Positions 25,460 to 36,456 of a DNA stretch of 64,000 nt are shown here, piece by piece. The DNA comes from Mycobacterium montefiorense (lineage in GTDB: Bacteria > Actinomycetota > Actinomycetes > Mycobacteriales > Mycobacteriaceae). The stretch spans positions 124,001-188,000 of the forward strand of contig NZ_BFCH01000021.1 of the NCBI RefSeq assembly GCF_003112775.1. The letters run 5' to 3'. The position numbers and the translations under genes were made by a program. The notes below the pieces were generated by a model that made no database searches, was not told where the DNA came from, and was given only the letters and a program-made list of their open reading frames with translations. Numbering within the stretch: position 1 is the first letter of the stretch; each line of letters opens with the position of its first letter.

Positions 25460-27310
25460 ATGGGACGGCCCCATTTGTCGATAGATGCTGTTAAGCCACT
25501 AGCGGCTGACATAAATGATTACGTTCTCGCTGACGGCTCCATTGTCTTGCCCGACGGGTTGATTCTCACCTCGTTCTTCGATCAAAACCGGGCAGCCTTC
25601 GGTGACCGTCCGTCATACCGGTTCGTCGACTACGCGAAAGAGCAGGACGGCCGCGTCGTCGAACTGAGCTGGAATGAGCTGTGGACTCAGGTGCGTGCGA
25701 TCGGCGCCCGTCTCCAGCAAGTCGCGAAGCCCGGAGACCGAGTGGCGATCTTGGCGCCGCACGGTCTGGAGTACGTGGCCTCGTTCTTCGCCGCCGTGCA
25801 TGCGGGCAACATTGCGGTCCCGCTGTTCGCACCAACGCTGGCCGGCCACACCGAGCGGCTGACGGCAGTGTTGGCCGACGCCCGGCCCGCTGTGGTGTTG
25901 ACGACGACCGCGGCGGCCGAGTCCGTGCGGAAATCGCTGCGTGCGCATCCGGTGGTCGGAAGGCCGCGACTGATCGCGGTCGACGCGATCCCGCCGTCGC
26001 TGGCCGCGATGTTCACCGAGCCCACCATCGCCACCGACGACACCGCGTACCTGCAGTACACGTCCGGGTCGACGCGCACTCCGGCCGGCGTGGAGGTCAC
26101 ACATCGCGCCGTGATCACCAACGTGCTGCAGATGATCCTGGGTGCCGAACTGCACCCAAACACCCACAGCGTCAGCTGGTTGCCGCTCTACCACGACATG
26201 GGCTTGATCATGATCATGTTCCCGGCGTTGTGCGGTGGCGAATACCTCACGCTGCTAGATCCCATGGCATTCGTGCGCCGGCCTTTCCGGTGGATCAAGG
26301 AACTGAGCGCGGAAGCCGCCAACGGTCCGACGTTCGCGGCCGCACCCAATTTTGCGTACGAGTTGGCCGCCGAGCGCGGGTTACCCCCCGACGGCGTACC
26401 CATCGACCTGCAGAACGTGGTCGGGCTGCTCAACGGCTCGGAGCCGGTGACCATGTCGGCCATCGAGAAGTTCACCACGGCGTTCGCCCCGCACGGTCTA
26501 CCCGCGACAGCCGTCAAACCGGCCTACGGGATGGCCGAGGCCACCCTGGGAGTGGCCATGACCGCCCCGGACGCGGCGGCCCACGGCGTATTCCTCGACC
26601 GGGCTCAACTCGCCGCAGGACACGCGGTGATCGTCGAGCCGGACGCCGAGGGTGCGGTCGCCTATGTCTCCTGTGGCCGCCCGTTTCGTGATATCTGGGC
26701 GGTGATCGCCAGCCCGGACGGTGCCGAGGTGGCGGATAACGGCGTCGGGGAAATCTGGCTGCACGGCAACAACATCGCCCGCGGCTACTTCGGCCGCGAG
26801 GAAGAATCACAACGCACGTTCGCCAACAAGCTGCAGTCCCGGGTCGAGCGCGACAGCCATGCCGAGGGCGCCCCGGACAACTGTTACTGGTTGGCCACCG
26901 GCGACCTCGGCGTCTACATCGACGACGAGCTGTATCTGACGGGCCGGATAAAGGACCTCGTCATCATCGACGGTCGCAACCACTACCCGCACGACATCGA
27001 AACCACGGTCAGCCACTCGTCGGACGCCATCCGAACCGGCTACGTGGCCGCGTTTTCGGTTCCAGCGGACGCCGTGGACGGCGGCTCCGCCGAGCAGCTT
27101 GTGGTCGTTGCCGAACGCGCCGCGGGTGTCGGGCGTGCGGACCCCGAGGCGATCACCGCGGCCGTACGGGCAGCGGTCTCGCGCGAGCATCAGGTCCGGG
27201 TCGCCGACATCCGGCTCGTTGCCGCCGGCACGATTCCGCGCACCACCAGCGGCAAACTCGCCCGCAACGCGTGCCGTGCCGAGTACCTCGCCGGGCGGTT
27301 CAGCCGATAA
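25460..27310 (+). CDS. FadD32-like fatty acyl-AMP ligase (FAAL)
   Basis: A 616-residue FAAL, an ANL enzyme that makes acyl-adenylates and transfers them to acyl carrier domains rather than to CoA. The P-loop YTSGSTRTPAGVEVTH lacks the usual Lys, as in FadD32. WLPLYHDMGLI, NGSEPV, KPAYGMAEAT, WLATGDLG and GRIKDLVIIDGRNHYPHDIE are all FAAL signatures, and the final lysine is in RTTSGKLAR. The start is uncertain: ATG 25460 (MGRPHLSID) is preferred to GTG 25421, whose extra 13 residues look non-conserved; neither has a good ribosome-binding site. No PKS or acyl carrier gene adjoins it, so its acceptor is encoded elsewhere. A perfect CRP-type site lies upstream. Confidence 0.9.
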   Translation: MGRPHLSIDAVKPLAADINDYVLADGSIVLPDGLILTSFFDQNRAAFGDRPSYRFVDYAKEQDGRVVELSWNELWTQVRAIGARLQQVAKPGDRVAILAPHGLEYVASFFAAVHAGNIAVPLFAPTLAGHTERLTAVLADARPAVVLTTTAAAESVRKSLRAHPVVGRPRLIAVDAIPPSLAAMFTEPTIATDDTAYLQYTSGSTRTPAGVEVTHRAVITNVLQMILGAELHPNTHSVSWLPLYHDMGLIMIMFPALCGGEYLTLLDPMAFVRRPFRWIKELSAEAANGPTFAAAPNFAYELAAERGLPPDGVPIDLQNVVGLLNGSEPVTMSAIEKFTTAFAPHGLPATAVKPAYGMAEATLGVAMTAPDAAAHGVFLDRAQLAAGHAVIVEPDAEGAVAYVSCGRPFRDIWAVIASPDGAEVADNGVGEIWLHGNNIARGYFGREEESQRTFANKLQSRVERDSHAEGAPDNCYWLATGDLGVYIDDELYLTGRIKDLVIIDGRNHYPHDIETTVSHSSDAIRTGYVAAFSVPADAVDGGSAEQLVVVAERAAGVGRADPEAITAAVRAAVSREHQVRVADIRLVAAGTIPRTTSGKLARNACRAEYLAGRFSR

Positions 27311-27317
27311 TCTCCGC

Positions 27318-28394
27318 TCAACCGAGCAGTTCCAGTGTTCGGAGTTCACGCACGGCCCGACAGCCGCGACTGAGCATGGCGAGCACCATGTCGTCGCCGC
27401 GTTCGGTGGCGGCGGCGAAGGCGAATCCCAGAGCGGAGATCAGCAGCGCGTGCGGCATCCCGAGCCGGTAGTCGCGCCAACAGGTGTCACGGTCGTAGCC
27501 GGTCACGCCGTAACCCAGCAATGCTTGATGGTATTCGCCGACGAGGTCTTTCTCGATCGCCGACCGCAGCTCCGAATTCAGGCTCGTCGCCGTGAAATAC
27601 GCGAGGTCTCGTGCCGGCAGACCCACGCCGAGCGTCTGCCAGTCGACCACACTCACCCAGCTATGTGCCGGGTCGAACAGCAGGTTGTCGAGTCGGTAGT
27701 CACCGTGCAGCAGCGCGAATCGATCTCGCTCGGCGAACAGCCATGGTGTCACCAAACCCATTGTCGTGGTGAAGGTCTCGCGATCTTCGGCGCTCATGCG
27801 GTCGCCCAGCTTTTCCAGGGTGATGTCGGCGCTCATCTTCGCCACGTCGCCAAGACCCTTGGCCCCGGCTTCATCCGGCCGGGGAAAGGCCAGGCCGGGC
27901 AGGTCCAGCCAGAACGGGTCGCACCAGCTGGGCCCATGCAGTCCGGCCAGCGCCAGCACCGACAGTCGCGCCTCCTGCTCACCGCAGCCCGCGATCTGAT
28001 CTCCTTGTACCGCGGGCGCTTGGTCGGCGAGCAGCAGCGCGTATTCCATGGCGTCGTCGGTGATCTGGCAGTAGAAACAGCTCGGGGTCGGCACCTTCAC
28101 CCGGTCGGCCACCGAGGTGTAGAACGCGCATTCGCTGCGGTAGCCGATTACGACGCGGTCGCGCACGGTGTCGTCCTGAGCCGGCAGCTTGATCACGAAA
28201 GTCGGTGGCAGATCACCGGGATCCGTGGCATAGCGGGCCGTCACGCGATAGGTCGCGCCGGTCTGGCCCGTGCCGATCGCCACCACGTCGACGTCGGCCA
28301 CCTCGACCGGTGCGTGGCGTTCGCTAAGCGCTGTGGATAACCACTCGGGTGTCACGTCGCCGGGGTACCGCGGAATCGACACCACAGCACTCAT
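27318..28394 (-). CDS. Aminoglycoside phosphotransferase-like (APH/EcKinase-type) kinase-fold protein
   Basis: A 358-residue protein-kinase-like phosphotransferase. The catalytic loop LLHGDYRLDNLLF and the metal-binding VVDWQTLGVG (DFG equivalent) are intact, and a Lys in TFVIKLP is the ATP-binding lysine. The family phosphorylates small molecules; mycobacterial members are numerous and mostly uncharacterised, so antibiotic resistance should not be assumed. The ATG at 28394 is preferred (GGAGGCG upstream) over TTG 28400. It ends 8 bp from the convergent FAAL gene and lies 91 bp downstream of irtB on the same strand, but the gap makes co-transcription uncertain. Confidence 0.8.
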   Translation of the reverse strand: MSAVVSIPRYPGDVTPEWLSTALSERHAPVEVADVDVVAIGTGQTGATYRVTARYATDPGDLPPTFVIKLPAQDDTVRDRVVIGYRSECAFYTSVADRVKVPTPSCFYCQITDDAMEYALLLADQAPAVQGDQIAGCGEQEARLSVLALAGLHGPSWCDPFWLDLPGLAFPRPDEAGAKGLGDVAKMSADITLEKLGDRMSAEDRETFTTTMGLVTPWLFAERDRFALLHGDYRLDNLLFDPAHSWVSVVDWQTLGVGLPARDLAYFTATSLNSELRSAIEKDLVGEYHQALLGYGVTGYDRDTCWRDYRLGMPHALLISALGFAFAAATERGDDMVLAMLSRGCRAVRELRTLELLG

Positions 28395-28485
28395 AAGCAA
28401 CCACGCCTCCAGGAATCAACCAGCCGACTGCCGATCAACTGTAAGGCATACCGCAAGCGCCACCCGCCGTGGCCTGTTCGGTGGC

Positions 28486-30225
28486 TTACTCAGCGACTAT
28501 GTGCCAATCGGCGGCGTCGTGCTGCTGCCGCCAGAACTCGCTGAAACGGCCACCCGCGGCCAGCAATTCGTCGATCGAACCGTCCTCGACCACTCGCCCG
28601 TTGTCGACGAAGAGAACGCGATCGGCGTGCCGGATGCTCGCCAATCGATGGGCCACGATCACCCGGGTGCGTGCCTGCGGATCGGCGGTCAGCGCGTCGA
28701 CCACCGCAACCTCGTTCTCGGTGTCCAACGCGCTGGTCGCCTCGTCGACCAACAGCACGGGAGCGGCCTTCAGCAGCGCCCGCGCAATGCTGACCCGTTG
28801 CCGCTCGCCGCCGGACAACGCCGAGCCTGCCTCGCCGACGACCGTGTCGGCGCCGTCGGGCAATCTGCCGATCAGCTCGTCGACTCGCGCCAGCGCAACC
28901 GCCCGGCCGAACTGATCGTCGCCGGCGGTGGGATTTCCCGCGAAGACGTTGTCGCGGATCGTCCCGTGGAACAGGTACGGGTGCTGGAAGACGACACTGC
29001 TGACCGCGCGGCGAGCCTGGGCGTCCAGCGTGGCGGCGTCGGCGCCGTCGACGACGACGCGACCCCGGGTCGGTTGGTGCAGCCCGGCGATCAGCGCCAG
29101 GATCGTGCTCTTGCCGGAGCCCGACGGTCCGACGATCGCCGTCGTGGTTCCCGGCTGCAGGGCGAAGCTGACCCCGTCCAGCACCGGCGTGCTCGCGCCG
29201 TCGTAGCCGAACGCGACATCATCGAATTCGATGCGCGGGGCAACGGCGGCGTCGGACAAGCCGGCGGCCCCGGCCACCAACGCCGGTGCGGTCAGCACGC
29301 CACGGATCCGGTCGAGCGTGGCACGGGTGCTTTCCAGCGCCGGTGCCAACTCGCTGACGGTGGTAAACGGCTCCAGATAACGGGCGATCACCACGATCAA
29401 GGCGACGGCCTCGGCCACGGTCAGGGTGCCATTCATGGTGAGCGCCGTCGTGGCACCGGCCAGCGCGATCAGCGCCAGCTGACTGGCGACGCTGAACAAC
29501 AGCTGGCCCGGGATCTGCATGCCCAGCAGCCGCATCGTCGCACTGTGCTGTTCGGCCAGGGCGGTGCCGACCAGGCTGCGGGCCGGCTCGACCCGTCGTG
29601 CGGCTCGCAGCGCCTGCTGGGTGCGCGCGAACTCGATGATCCGTTCGGTCAACGCGGTGTTGGCATCGCCGGCCGCCGCGTCGGCGCGACGCGTCAATCG
29701 AAGCGACGCCCACAGCGCCCCCAGCAGCAAGGGCACACCGGCCAGCGCCGCCACCCCGAGTTGCCAGGAGATTCCCAACAGCGCGACCGCGATGACCGCG
29801 GGCAGCAGCACCGCCGTGCTCAGTGGCGTGAGCAGGTTGACCACCAGGCCGACGAGTTCCGGGCCGGTAGCCGCGATCGCCTGCCGGGCCGTCGCGGTGT
29901 TGTCGGCGGTGAACCAGTCCAGCCGAACCCCGGGAAGCCGGTCCGCCACATCGTGCTGCGAGTGGTCGAGCACGGCGAATCCCAGGTTGAAGCCGATCCG
30001 CGCGGTCGTGGCGTCGACGATCCATCCGGTCACGGTCGCGACGGACAGCCAGCCCAGCCACGCCAGCGCGCGCTGCGGGGTGTCGCTGAACAGCGCACCG
30101 ACCAGCGGGACGAGCAATACCGCGCCCACCGCGCGCACAACGACCGCAACGAACGCGAGCACGGCATAGTGGGTCACCTGCGCGCGGTGATCCGCCGGAA
30201 CAAGGCTTATCCAGGTGCGGATCAT
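28486..30225 (-). CDS. irtB: Iron-carboxymycobactin ABC importer subunit IrtB
   Basis: A 579-residue half-transporter, the same length as M. tuberculosis IrtB. It has an N-terminal exporter-type six-helix membrane domain (about 1-320) and a C-terminal nucleotide-binding domain with Walker [11 protein letters not shown], signature [10 protein letters not shown], Walker [13 protein letters not shown] and the H-loop in VIVAHRLAS. With IrtA it forms a heterodimer in the inner membrane that, despite the exporter fold, imports ferric siderophore. The ATG at 30225 overlaps the irtA stop as ATGA, so the two are translationally coupled. Expression should follow the IdeR-box-like site upstream of irtA. 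Confidence 0.95.
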   Translation of the reverse strand: MIRTWISLVPADHRAQVTHYAVLAFVAVVVRAVGAVLLVPLVGALFSDTPQRALAWLGWLSVATVTGWIVDATTARIGFNLGFAVLDHSQHDVADRLPGVRLDWFTADNTATARQAIAATGPELVGLVVNLLTPLSTAVLLPAVIAVALLGISWQLGVAALAGVPLLLGALWASLRLTRRADAAAGDANTALTERIIEFARTQQALRAARRVEPARSLVGTALAEQHSATMRLLGMQIPGQLLFSVASQLALIALAGATTALTMNGTLTVAEAVALIVVIARYLEPFTTVSELAPALESTRATLDRIRGVLTAPALVAGAAGLSDAAVAPRIEFDDVAFGYDGASTPVLDGVSFALQPGTTTAIVGPSGSGKSTILALIAGLHQPTRGRVVVDGADAATLDAQARRAVSSVVFQHPYLFHGTIRDNVFAGNPTAGDDQFGRAVALARVDELIGRLPDGADTVVGEAGSALSGGERQRVSIARALLKAAPVLLVDEATSALDTENEVAVVDALTADPQARTRVIVAHRLASIRHADRVLFVDNGRVVEDGSIDELLAAGGRFSEFWRQQHDAADWHIVAE

Positions 30226-32840
30226 CGCCGGACCTCCTGCACCGCCGCGGTCACGGCCACTGGCTTGCCCTGGCCGGTATCCCACAACCGGCGATACCGG
30301 CCGTCGGCGGCGAGTAACTGGTCATGGGTACCGCGTTCGGCAATCCGTCCGTGATCGAGCACCACAATCTGGTCGGCCCGGGTAATGGTGTGCAGTCGAT
30401 GGGCGATCACCAACACGGTCCGGTCCTGGGTCAATCGGTTAAGCGCTTGCTGGACAAGGTATTCCGACTCGGGGTCGGCGAACGCGGTGGCCTCGTCGAG
30501 GATCAGGACTGGCGTGTTGGCAAGGATGGCGCGGGCGATGGTGAGGCGTTGCCGCTCACCACCCGACAGTGCGGCACTGGCGCCCAGCACGGTGTCGTAA
30601 CCATTCGGCAGCCGTAGCACCCGCTCGTGGATTTGCGCCTCGCGGGCCGCGGCCTGGATCTGTTCGAGCGTGGCGTCGGGGACGGCCAACGCAATGTTCT
30701 CCGCGACCGTGCCGTGCACGAGCTGGGTTTCCTGCAGCACAAACCCGACCCGCGTGTAGAGCTCGTCGGCGGTCAGCGACCGGATATCTTGTCCCCCAAC
30801 ACGTATCGCGCCGTGTTCGACGTCGTGGAACCGGGCCAGCAGTGCTGCGAGCGTCGACTTCCCGGATCCAGACGGCCCGACCAGCGCGGTCACCGTGCCC
30901 GGCCGCAGCTGCAGTGACACGTCCTGAATCACCGGGACCCCGGGACGATAGCTGAAGCCGACACCGTCGAACACCACCGTGGCCGCGTCGTCGGGTGCTG
31001 CGCCCGGCTGTTCTTGCACCGCGAGCTCTTGCTCGTCGAGCGCGATTTGCAGGCGCCGGGCCGCGATCATGCCGCTGCGGATGCCGCCGAGTCCGTAGGC
31101 GATGCCGAGCAGTCGGACACCGAAGGTGGTGCCCAGCAACAAAAACGGCAGCAGATTGACCGGATCCATCCGATGCGTGACGACCAGCAAGGTGCCGACA
31201 ACCGAGATCAGCCACAAGAAGGTGGACGGCCGGGTGGCCAGATCCATCGTGGTTTTCTTGCCGGCCAGCGGACGCTGCCAAGCCACCAGGAATCCGACAT
31301 ACTCGTCCAACCGGCGGCGGAAGCTCGACGCCGTCGCGCCGCCGAAAACGCGGATCACCGGCTGGCCCTCGAGGTAGGCGCCGGCCTCGGTGTTCATCCG
31401 CTCGGCCCAGCGTTGCGCCGCAACGATCTTCGGGCCGGATTGGATCGTCAACGACGACGTCAGCACCAAATAGACCAGCACCGGACCGAACAGGACGAGC
31501 GCCACCCGCCAGTCGACGAAAAACAGATAGACCAGCACCGCCACCGGCGCGACCACGGCGTTGACCGCGTCCGGGATCGCGTGGGTGACCAGGTAGTGCA
31601 GCGAGAGCGTGTCGTCGGTCACCAGTTGCTTGATCGAGCCCGATCCGCGAGCGGTGAACCAGCCCAACGGCAACCGCGACATCTTGCTCAGCAGCCGCGA
31701 GCGCAGATCACTCGCGAACCGTGCGTCGATCACGTGCAGCCAAAGGGTGAGGGCGGCACCGAGCACGGTGCCCAAACCCAGCAACCCGACCGCGGCGATT
31801 CCGACACTCCACAGTCGCGATTCGTCGGCGCCGGCCACCAATAGCCGGGCCAGCTCCACCAGCAGCACGAACGGCGCGAGCTGCACGAGAGTGATCACGG
31901 CCTGCAGCACGCCGGAGACGATCAGCGCCGAACGCAGCGGCGCGAGCAGCCGGCCGGCCGCCTGAGCGCGCCAACTGCCCTGGTTTGCCGGAGCGGACAC
32001 ATCGTCGACGGCAACCGGCGCCGCGTCGGGCTGGGCCGCAACGCTTTCCGGTAGCTGGCCGGCACCGGGCACCGAGGTGGTCTGCGGCTCACCGCCGCGG
32101 GTGGTACCCATCTCGCGGCCGGCGCTCCAGTACGCCTGCGCGTGCACCTCGGACTTGGGAAACCCGAATACTTCTTTCAGCCGCTTGCGGACGTTTTTCA
32201 GCGTGGTCGCCTCGGGTGTCGCCCAGGCATACCAATTCGACCAGTCGCGGGTCTCGATGGCGTCGGCCAGCGACTTCTCGTCGCCGCGGGCAACCCAGTG
32301 CACCCGCAGCCGGGGGTGCTGCGCGATCGGGATCGCGGTGTCGTTGTCGTCGTGCTGCTCGAGGTACATCTCGATCGGCACGTCGTCGGGGACGGTGCCG
32401 ATGATTCCGTTCATCCCGGGAATCGACGCCGAGTCGCCGATCAGCAGATAGCCGGCCGGCTGCTCCTCGGGGGTGTCGAACCGCGACGAGCCCATCAGCG
32501 ACATCAGCGCGATGGTGGCACCGGGTGCGACGGTGCGCGCCCACTTCGACGCAGGACCGGCGGGCTCGTGCAGCACGACGTCGACCGCGAAGCGGCCGGC
32601 GGGGACATCGGCCTCGGAGATCGTGTAGGCGCGCTGGAATTCGGTATTGGAACCGTCCGGGTCGGGAAACCAGAACCGCAGCCACGCGGCGGGTTCGGCC
32701 TCCGCGTCTTCGAACAGAGTCGCCGACTCCATTCGAATCCGCACGAAATGCGGTGCGATCCGCACGGTTTCCAGCACCGTTGCGGTGTGGTCGCGCGCGC
32801 CGAAGCCCCGCAATATCGCGCCCTGGAACCCGCGTGCCAT
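30222..32840 (-). CDS. irtA: Iron-carboxymycobactin ABC importer subunit IrtA with siderophore-interacting (FAD) domain
   Basis: An 872-residue protein in three parts. The N-terminal siderophore-interaction/FAD domain (about 1-260) contains FQRAYTIS and the AxAYW-type reductase end ([13 protein letters not shown]). The exporter-type six-helix membrane domain follows (about 300-600), and the C-terminal ATPase domain has Walker [14 protein letters not shown], signature [10 protein letters not shown] and Walker [13 protein letters not shown]. The FAD domain reduces ferric (carboxy)mycobactin on the cytoplasmic side during import. The ATG at 32840 has AGAGGAC upstream; the in-frame extension upstream is Arg-rich and overlaps the promoter. 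It is first in the irtA-irtB operon, with an IdeR-box-like sequence about 100 bp upstream. Confidence 0.95.
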   Translation of the reverse strand: MARGFQGAILRGFGARDHTATVLETVRIAPHFVRIRMESATLFEDAEAEPAAWLRFWFPDPDGSNTEFQRAYTISEADVPAGRFAVDVVLHEPAGPASKWARTVAPGATIALMSLMGSSRFDTPEEQPAGYLLIGDSASIPGMNGIIGTVPDDVPIEMYLEQHDDNDTAIPIAQHPRLRVHWVARGDEKSLADAIETRDWSNWYAWATPEATTLKNVRKRLKEVFGFPKSEVHAQAYWSAGREMGTTRGGEPQTTSVPGAGQLPESVAAQPDAAPVAVDDVSAPANQGSWRAQAAGRLLAPLRSALIVSGVLQAVITLVQLAPFVLLVELARLLVAGADESRLWSVGIAAVGLLGLGTVLGAALTLWLHVIDARFASDLRSRLLSKMSRLPLGWFTARGSGSIKQLVTDDTLSLHYLVTHAIPDAVNAVVAPVAVLVYLFFVDWRVALVLFGPVLVYLVLTSSLTIQSGPKIVAAQRWAERMNTEAGAYLEGQPVIRVFGGATASSFRRRLDEYVGFLVAWQRPLAGKKTTMDLATRPSTFLWLISVVGTLLVVTHRMDPVNLLPFLLLGTTFGVRLLGIAYGLGGIRSGMIAARRLQIALDEQELAVQEQPGAAPDDAATVVFDGVGFSYRPGVPVIQDVSLQLRPGTVTALVGPSGSGKSTLAALLARFHDVEHGAIRVGGQDIRSLTADELYTRVGFVLQETQLVHGTVAENIALAVPDATLEQIQAAAREAQIHERVLRLPNGYDTVLGASAALSGGERQRLTIARAILANTPVLILDEATAFADPESEYLVQQALNRLTQDRTVLVIAHRLHTITRADQIVVLDHGRIAERGTHDQLLAADGRYRRLWDTGQGKPVAVTAAVQEVRR

Positions 32841-32942
32841 CAGCGGTCCTCTCCCGCGGCGGGGAGTTCCGCCACGACCTCTACGATCGAACGCCCCAGC
32901 GGATGTCGCCGGCCCGGACCTGGACATAGCAAGTTCCCGAAC

Positions 32943-32961
32943 TAAGGGTTGCCTTACCATA
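32943..32961 (-). promoter_or_regulatory. IdeR iron box-like site upstream of irtA
   Basis: Read on the minus strand it is TATGGTAAGGCAACCCTTA. It matches 13 of 19 positions of the IdeR consensus TTAGGTTAGGCTAACCTAA by hand alignment, including the GGT.AGGC core. It lies about 100 bp upstream of the irtA ATG. In mycobacteria irtA is repressed by Fe-IdeR, so the position supports the call. Confidence 0.65.
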
Positions 32962-33021
32962 GCTGAACCCATGCGGACGGTCGAGACGCGGTGGCCAGCG
33001 GCGCGAGCCGTAGCAGCGCAT

Positions 33022-34254
33022 TTAGGCGGCTACCCGACCTGCCTGCAAATCGCGCAGCGCGGTGCGCAGGCCTCGTCGTTTTCCTGTCGCAGGGTCGACG
33101 AAGCTCTCCCGCAGCCCGTCGCGGACGCGGAACTTCAACTCGGAGTTGGTCTCCGGCGCGTCATCAGGAGTTCCTTTGAGCAGCTTGTCGGGCAACGCGA
33201 GCTTGAAGATCGTCCAGAACGACTGCCAGTACTGCCGCCCAAGTGATCCCGTGGTGTAGGGCAGGTCGTACTTCTCACACAACTCGCGCACCCGCACCGA
33301 GATCTCCGCATAGCGATTGCTCGGCAGGTCGGGAAAAAGATGGTGCTCGATCTGATAGCACAGGTTGCCACTGATAAACGCCAGCAGTGGTCCGGCGTTG
33401 AAGTTGGCCGAGCCCAGCATCTGGCGCAGATACCACTCCCCCTGCGTCTCGTTCTCGAACTCCTCTTTGGTGAACTTCTCGGCACCGTCGGGAAAGTGAC
33501 CACAGAAGATCACCATGTAGGACCAGTAATTGCGGATCAGGTTGGCGACCGCGTTGGCCCGCAGCGTGTGCTTCCAGTTCCGACCGGCCAACGCCGGAAA
33601 AACGACGTAGTCCTTGCCGACCTGTTTGCCGACCTTCCTGGCGATGATCTTTAAGTCCTTGCGCACTTGCGCCCAAGTCTTGTCGTGCCTGCGGACCGCC
33701 GAAAGCTCCAATCCGTGTGCGGCAACACCCCATTCGAAAAGTGTGCCCAACAGCAGGTTGTAGATCGGGTTGCCGAGCATCCAACGCGCCCAGGGCTCGT
33801 CCCGGGTGACGCGCATGATGCCGTAACCGACATCGTCATCCATGCCGACGATGTTGGTGTACTTGTGGTGGATGAAGTTGTGCGACTTCTTCCAATGCAC
33901 ACTGGGCGAGGTGGTGTCCCATTCCCATTCGGTGGAGTGGATCTCCGGGTCGTTCATCCAGTCCCACTGACCGTGGGTGATGTTGTGACCTAGTTCCATG
34001 TTCTCGATGATCTTGCCGGTGCCCAGCATCGCCGTCCCAGCGGTCCAGGCGTACTTATTGCGGCTCGCCATCAGCACGATCCGCGCGCCGACTACCAAGG
34101 CGCGTTGCAGCTGGACGGCTCGGCGGATGTAACGGGCGTCGCGCTCGCCGCGAGACTCCTCGATGTCGGCGCGGATCGCGTCGAGTTCGCGCCCTAGCGC
34201 CTCGACGTCCTCGGCGCGCAGGTGTGCGTATTGCTTTACGTCGGTAATTGCCAT
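33022..34254 (-). CDS. DesA3-type membrane fatty acyl-CoA delta-9 desaturase
   Basis: A 410-residue integral-membrane desaturase with the three histidine boxes that bind the di-iron centre: HNITH at 90-94, HNFIHH at 125-130 and QIEHH at 301-305. The order and spacing match mycobacterial DesA3 (Rv3229c type), which converts stearoyl-CoA to oleoyl-CoA. The ATG at 34254 has an AAGGAG sequence directly upstream. It lies 10 bp downstream of a ferredoxin-type reductase on the same strand; the same pairing (Rv3230c-Rv3229c) exists at an unrelated locus in M. tuberculosis. The position here, beside irtA, is unusual. Whether it is the only DesA3 copy cannot be seen from this window. Confidence 0.93.
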   Translation of the reverse strand: MAITDVKQYAHLRAEDVEALGRELDAIRADIEESRGERDARYIRRAVQLQRALVVGARIVLMASRNKYAWTAGTAMLGTGKIIENMELGHNITHGQWDWMNDPEIHSTEWEWDTTSPSVHWKKSHNFIHHKYTNIVGMDDDVGYGIMRVTRDEPWARWMLGNPIYNLLLGTLFEWGVAAHGLELSAVRRHDKTWAQVRKDLKIIARKVGKQVGKDYVVFPALAGRNWKHTLRANAVANLIRNYWSYMVIFCGHFPDGAEKFTKEEFENETQGEWYLRQMLGSANFNAGPLLAFISGNLCYQIEHHLFPDLPSNRYAEISVRVRELCEKYDLPYTTGSLGRQYWQSFWTIFKLALPDKLLKGTPDDAPETNSELKFRVRDGLRESFVDPATGKRRGLRTALRDLQAGRVAA

Positions 34255-34264
34255 CTTCTTCTCC

Positions 34265-35392
34265 TTAAACCTTGAGGGTGCAATCGCCGGATGCCGTGGA
34301 GATGCAGGTTTGGATGCGATCGCCTTCGCCGTGCTCCGTGCCGGACCTGAAGTCGCGTACGTGCCCCGACTCCAGCGGAAGTACGCAGGTTTGGCAGATT
34401 CCCATCCGGCACCCGAAGGGCATCTGAATGCCGACTTTCTCGCCTGCCTCTAAAAGCGATGTGGCGCCGTCGATTTCAATGGTCTTGTCTGATATCGCGA
34501 AGCTGACCGTGCCACCCTCGCCGCCTTTGTCGGTCGCCGCGATGGTAAAGCGTTCCAGGTGCAGTTGCTCACCGACGTCCGCGTCCTTCCACACACCTTC
34601 TACGGTGTCGAGCAGGGCTGACGGCCCGCATGCCCACGTCGAACGATCCTGCCAGTCGGCCACCGTTGTGGCGAGCTCGTCGAAATCAAGATGGCCCGCA
34701 GATTCGGTGAGTTGCAGGTGAAGTCGATACCCGGGCTGGGATTGTTCGAGTTCGCGCAACTCGTCGCTGAAGATCACGTCATCCGCACGCGGCGCCGAGT
34801 GAATGTGCACAATGTCGGCGTCTTGATTACGGGAGTGCAGAGTCCGCAACATGGCCATCACCGGCGTGATGCCGCTGCCGGCGGTGACGAACAGGATCTT
34901 CGCCGGCGGCGGATCAGGCAGCGCGAACTCTCCCTTCGGAGTAGCCAGCCGCACGATCGTGCCAGGTTCCACGCCGTTCACCAGGTGCGTCGACAGAAAG
35001 CCCTCAGGGGTCGCCTTGACGGTGATCGTGATGTTCTTGTTGTCGCGCTGCGGAATTGATGTCAGCGAATACGAACGCCAGTGCCACCGTCCGTCGATCC
35101 GCAGTCCGATACCGACGTACTGGCCCGGCCGGTATTTTCCGGAGAACCCCCATCCAGGTTTGATCGTCACCGTCGCGGAATCTGCGGTCTCGGGGTGCAC
35201 GTCGACGATGAGGCCGCGCAGCTCGCGCGCCGACCACAACGGATTGAGCATCTTGAGGTAGTCATCCGGCAGCAATGGGGTGGTTGCGCGGGCGGCCAAT
35301 CCCCGTGGCACATTGACCCAGGATTTGGCGGCAGTGACCCCTTTGGCGGGCGCCTTGCTCCATCGACTCAGGCTGCGCAGCGTAGAACCCAT
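34265..35392 (-). CDS. Ferredoxin reductase-like electron-transfer partner of the desaturase (Rv3230c type)
   Basis: A 375-residue modular flavo-iron-sulfur protein. The FAD domain has RSYSLTS, the NAD(P)H domain has [13 protein letters not shown], and the C-terminal plant-type [2Fe-2S] domain has CRMGICQTC plus a distal Cys (IQTCIST). In M. tuberculosis the homologue passes electrons from NADPH to DesA3 and is essential for its activity. The ATG at 35392 is chosen because the longer frame runs into the upstream tRNA region without conserved sequence. It is first in a two-gene leftward operon with the desaturase. A 12-bp perfect palindrome lies about 70 bp upstream. Confidence 0.92.
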   Translation of the reverse strand: MGSTLRSLSRWSKAPAKGVTAAKSWVNVPRGLAARATTPLLPDDYLKMLNPLWSARELRGLIVDVHPETADSATVTIKPGWGFSGKYRPGQYVGIGLRIDGRWHWRSYSLTSIPQRDNKNITITVKATPEGFLSTHLVNGVEPGTIVRLATPKGEFALPDPPPAKILFVTAGSGITPVMAMLRTLHSRNQDADIVHIHSAPRADDVIFSDELRELEQSQPGYRLHLQLTESAGHLDFDELATTVADWQDRSTWACGPSALLDTVEGVWKDADVGEQLHLERFTIAATDKGGEGGTVSFAISDKTIEIDGATSLLEAGEKVGIQMPFGCRMGICQTCVLPLESGHVRDFRSGTEHGEGDRIQTCISTASGDCTLKV

Positions 35393-35459
35393 AGTCCGTC
35401 CAATGCTTTGATCGAATTCGCCGCGGATCGGCTGATCCACGGTTCTGAATCGGCTACCC

Positions 35460-35471
35460 ACACCCGGGTGT
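35460..35471. promoter_or_regulatory. 12-bp palindrome upstream of the desaturase operon
   Basis: ACACCCGGGTGT is a perfect 12-bp inverted repeat between the reductase start (35392) and the tRNA-Leu gene. It may be an operator for the reductase-desaturase operon. GC-rich palindromes of this length can arise by chance here, so confidence is low. Confidence 0.3.
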
Positions 35472-35602
35472 TCAATAAACAGTTGTTCGCTGAGTTGCTC
35501 GGCGGCGGCGCGGCGCCGGGTGCGGCTACCCGAGGAAATCGGCACCCGAGCGGTCCGGGCAAGGGCGAGGTGAGACGGCCTACTAGGCCGAAAACACCGG
35601 AG

Positions 35603-35684
<82 letters not shown>

Positions 35685-35771
35685 CTGGGCGTAGCGATAT
35701 TACCGCCTACCGGCCCGGCGGCCGGGCCAACGTCACATCGCGGGCGTCTTACCGACAGGCTCTCATAGAAA

Positions 35772-35790
35772 TTTGGCATGCCTAACCTAA
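35772..35790 (+). promoter_or_regulatory. IdeR iron box-like site upstream of mbtK
   Basis: TTTGGCATGCCTAACCTAA matches 14 of 19 positions of the IdeR consensus by hand alignment. The right arm CTAACCTAA is perfect, and a further CCT follows in register. It ends 33 bp before the mbtK ATG, the right place for iron-dependent repression. Confidence 0.75.
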
Positions 35791-35823
35791 CCTCAAAACG
35801 GGCTCGGGTAAGGTCAGCAAACC

Positions 35824-36456
35824 ATGGACGGAGCTTCGAGCACCCAGACCGCAGACGAGTCGACTCAGGTATTGAAGCGCGAGCGCAAGGACCTATCCGA
35901 GGAGGTACGGCGCATCGGCCGGCCTCCGGTCCCCTTGCTGGACCCGCCGTACTATTTCCGTGCCGCCGCGAGCGACGACGCGGAGATGGTGTCTGAGTGG
36001 ATGAATCTCCCTCACCTCGCCGAGACCTGGGAATACGCCTGGCCGGCGTCGCGCTGGCGCCAACACCTCGACGCGCAGCTCGAGGGGACCTATTCGCTGC
36101 CGTTGATCGGAACCCTGCGCGGCAAGGAGTGCGCCTACCTGGAGATTTATTGGGCAGCAAAGGACATGATCTCGCATCACTATGACGCCCAGCCCCACGA
36201 CATCGGGCTGCACGCGGCCATCGCCGATCTGGCACTGGTCAACCGGGGATTCGGCCCGCGACTCCTGCCGCGAGTCATGACCAGCGTGTTCGCTCAGGAG
36301 CCGCGCTGCGAGCGGATCATGTTCGACCCCGATCACCGCAACACCGTTGTCCGCCGACTGTGCGAGTACGTCGGATGCCGTTGCCTGGGCGAGTATGAAG
36401 CGCCGAACCGGCGGATGGTGCTCTATGCGTTGGAGCGTCCTACCCAGTCCTCGTAG
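35824..36456 (+). CDS. mbtK: Mycobactin lysine N-epsilon-acyltransferase MbtK
   Basis: A 210-residue GNAT-fold acyltransferase, the same length as M. tuberculosis MbtK. The siderophore-acyltransferase pattern is visible: WAWP-like EYAWPASRW, the EIYWAAKD segment, the catalytic-region [14 protein letters not shown], and the acetyl-CoA/ACP-binding GFGPRLLPR. It transfers the long acyl chain from MbtL to the lysine epsilon-amino group of mycobactin. The ATG at 35824 lies just downstream of an IdeR-box-like site. It is convergent with mbtN and overlaps its 3' end by 34 bp. In M. tuberculosis it directly neighbours irtA; here the desaturase pair and a tRNA intervene. Confidence 0.95.
   Translation: MDGASSTQTADESTQVLKRERKDLSEEVRRIGRPPVPLLDPPYYFRAAASDDAEMVSEWMNLPHLAETWEYAWPASRWRQHLDAQLEGTYSLPLIGTLRGKECAYLEIYWAAKDMISHHYDAQPHDIGLHAAIADLALVNRGFGPRLLPRVMTSVFAQEPRCERIMFDPDHRNTVVRRLCEYVGCRCLGEYEAPNRRMVLYALERPTQSS

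Noticed and set aside
28270-30354. A 694-codon open frame on the plus strand opposite irtB
   Set aside because: It is a high-GC antisense shadow: Arg/Gln/Gly-rich, without a domain, and fully covered by the clear ABC transporter on the other strand.
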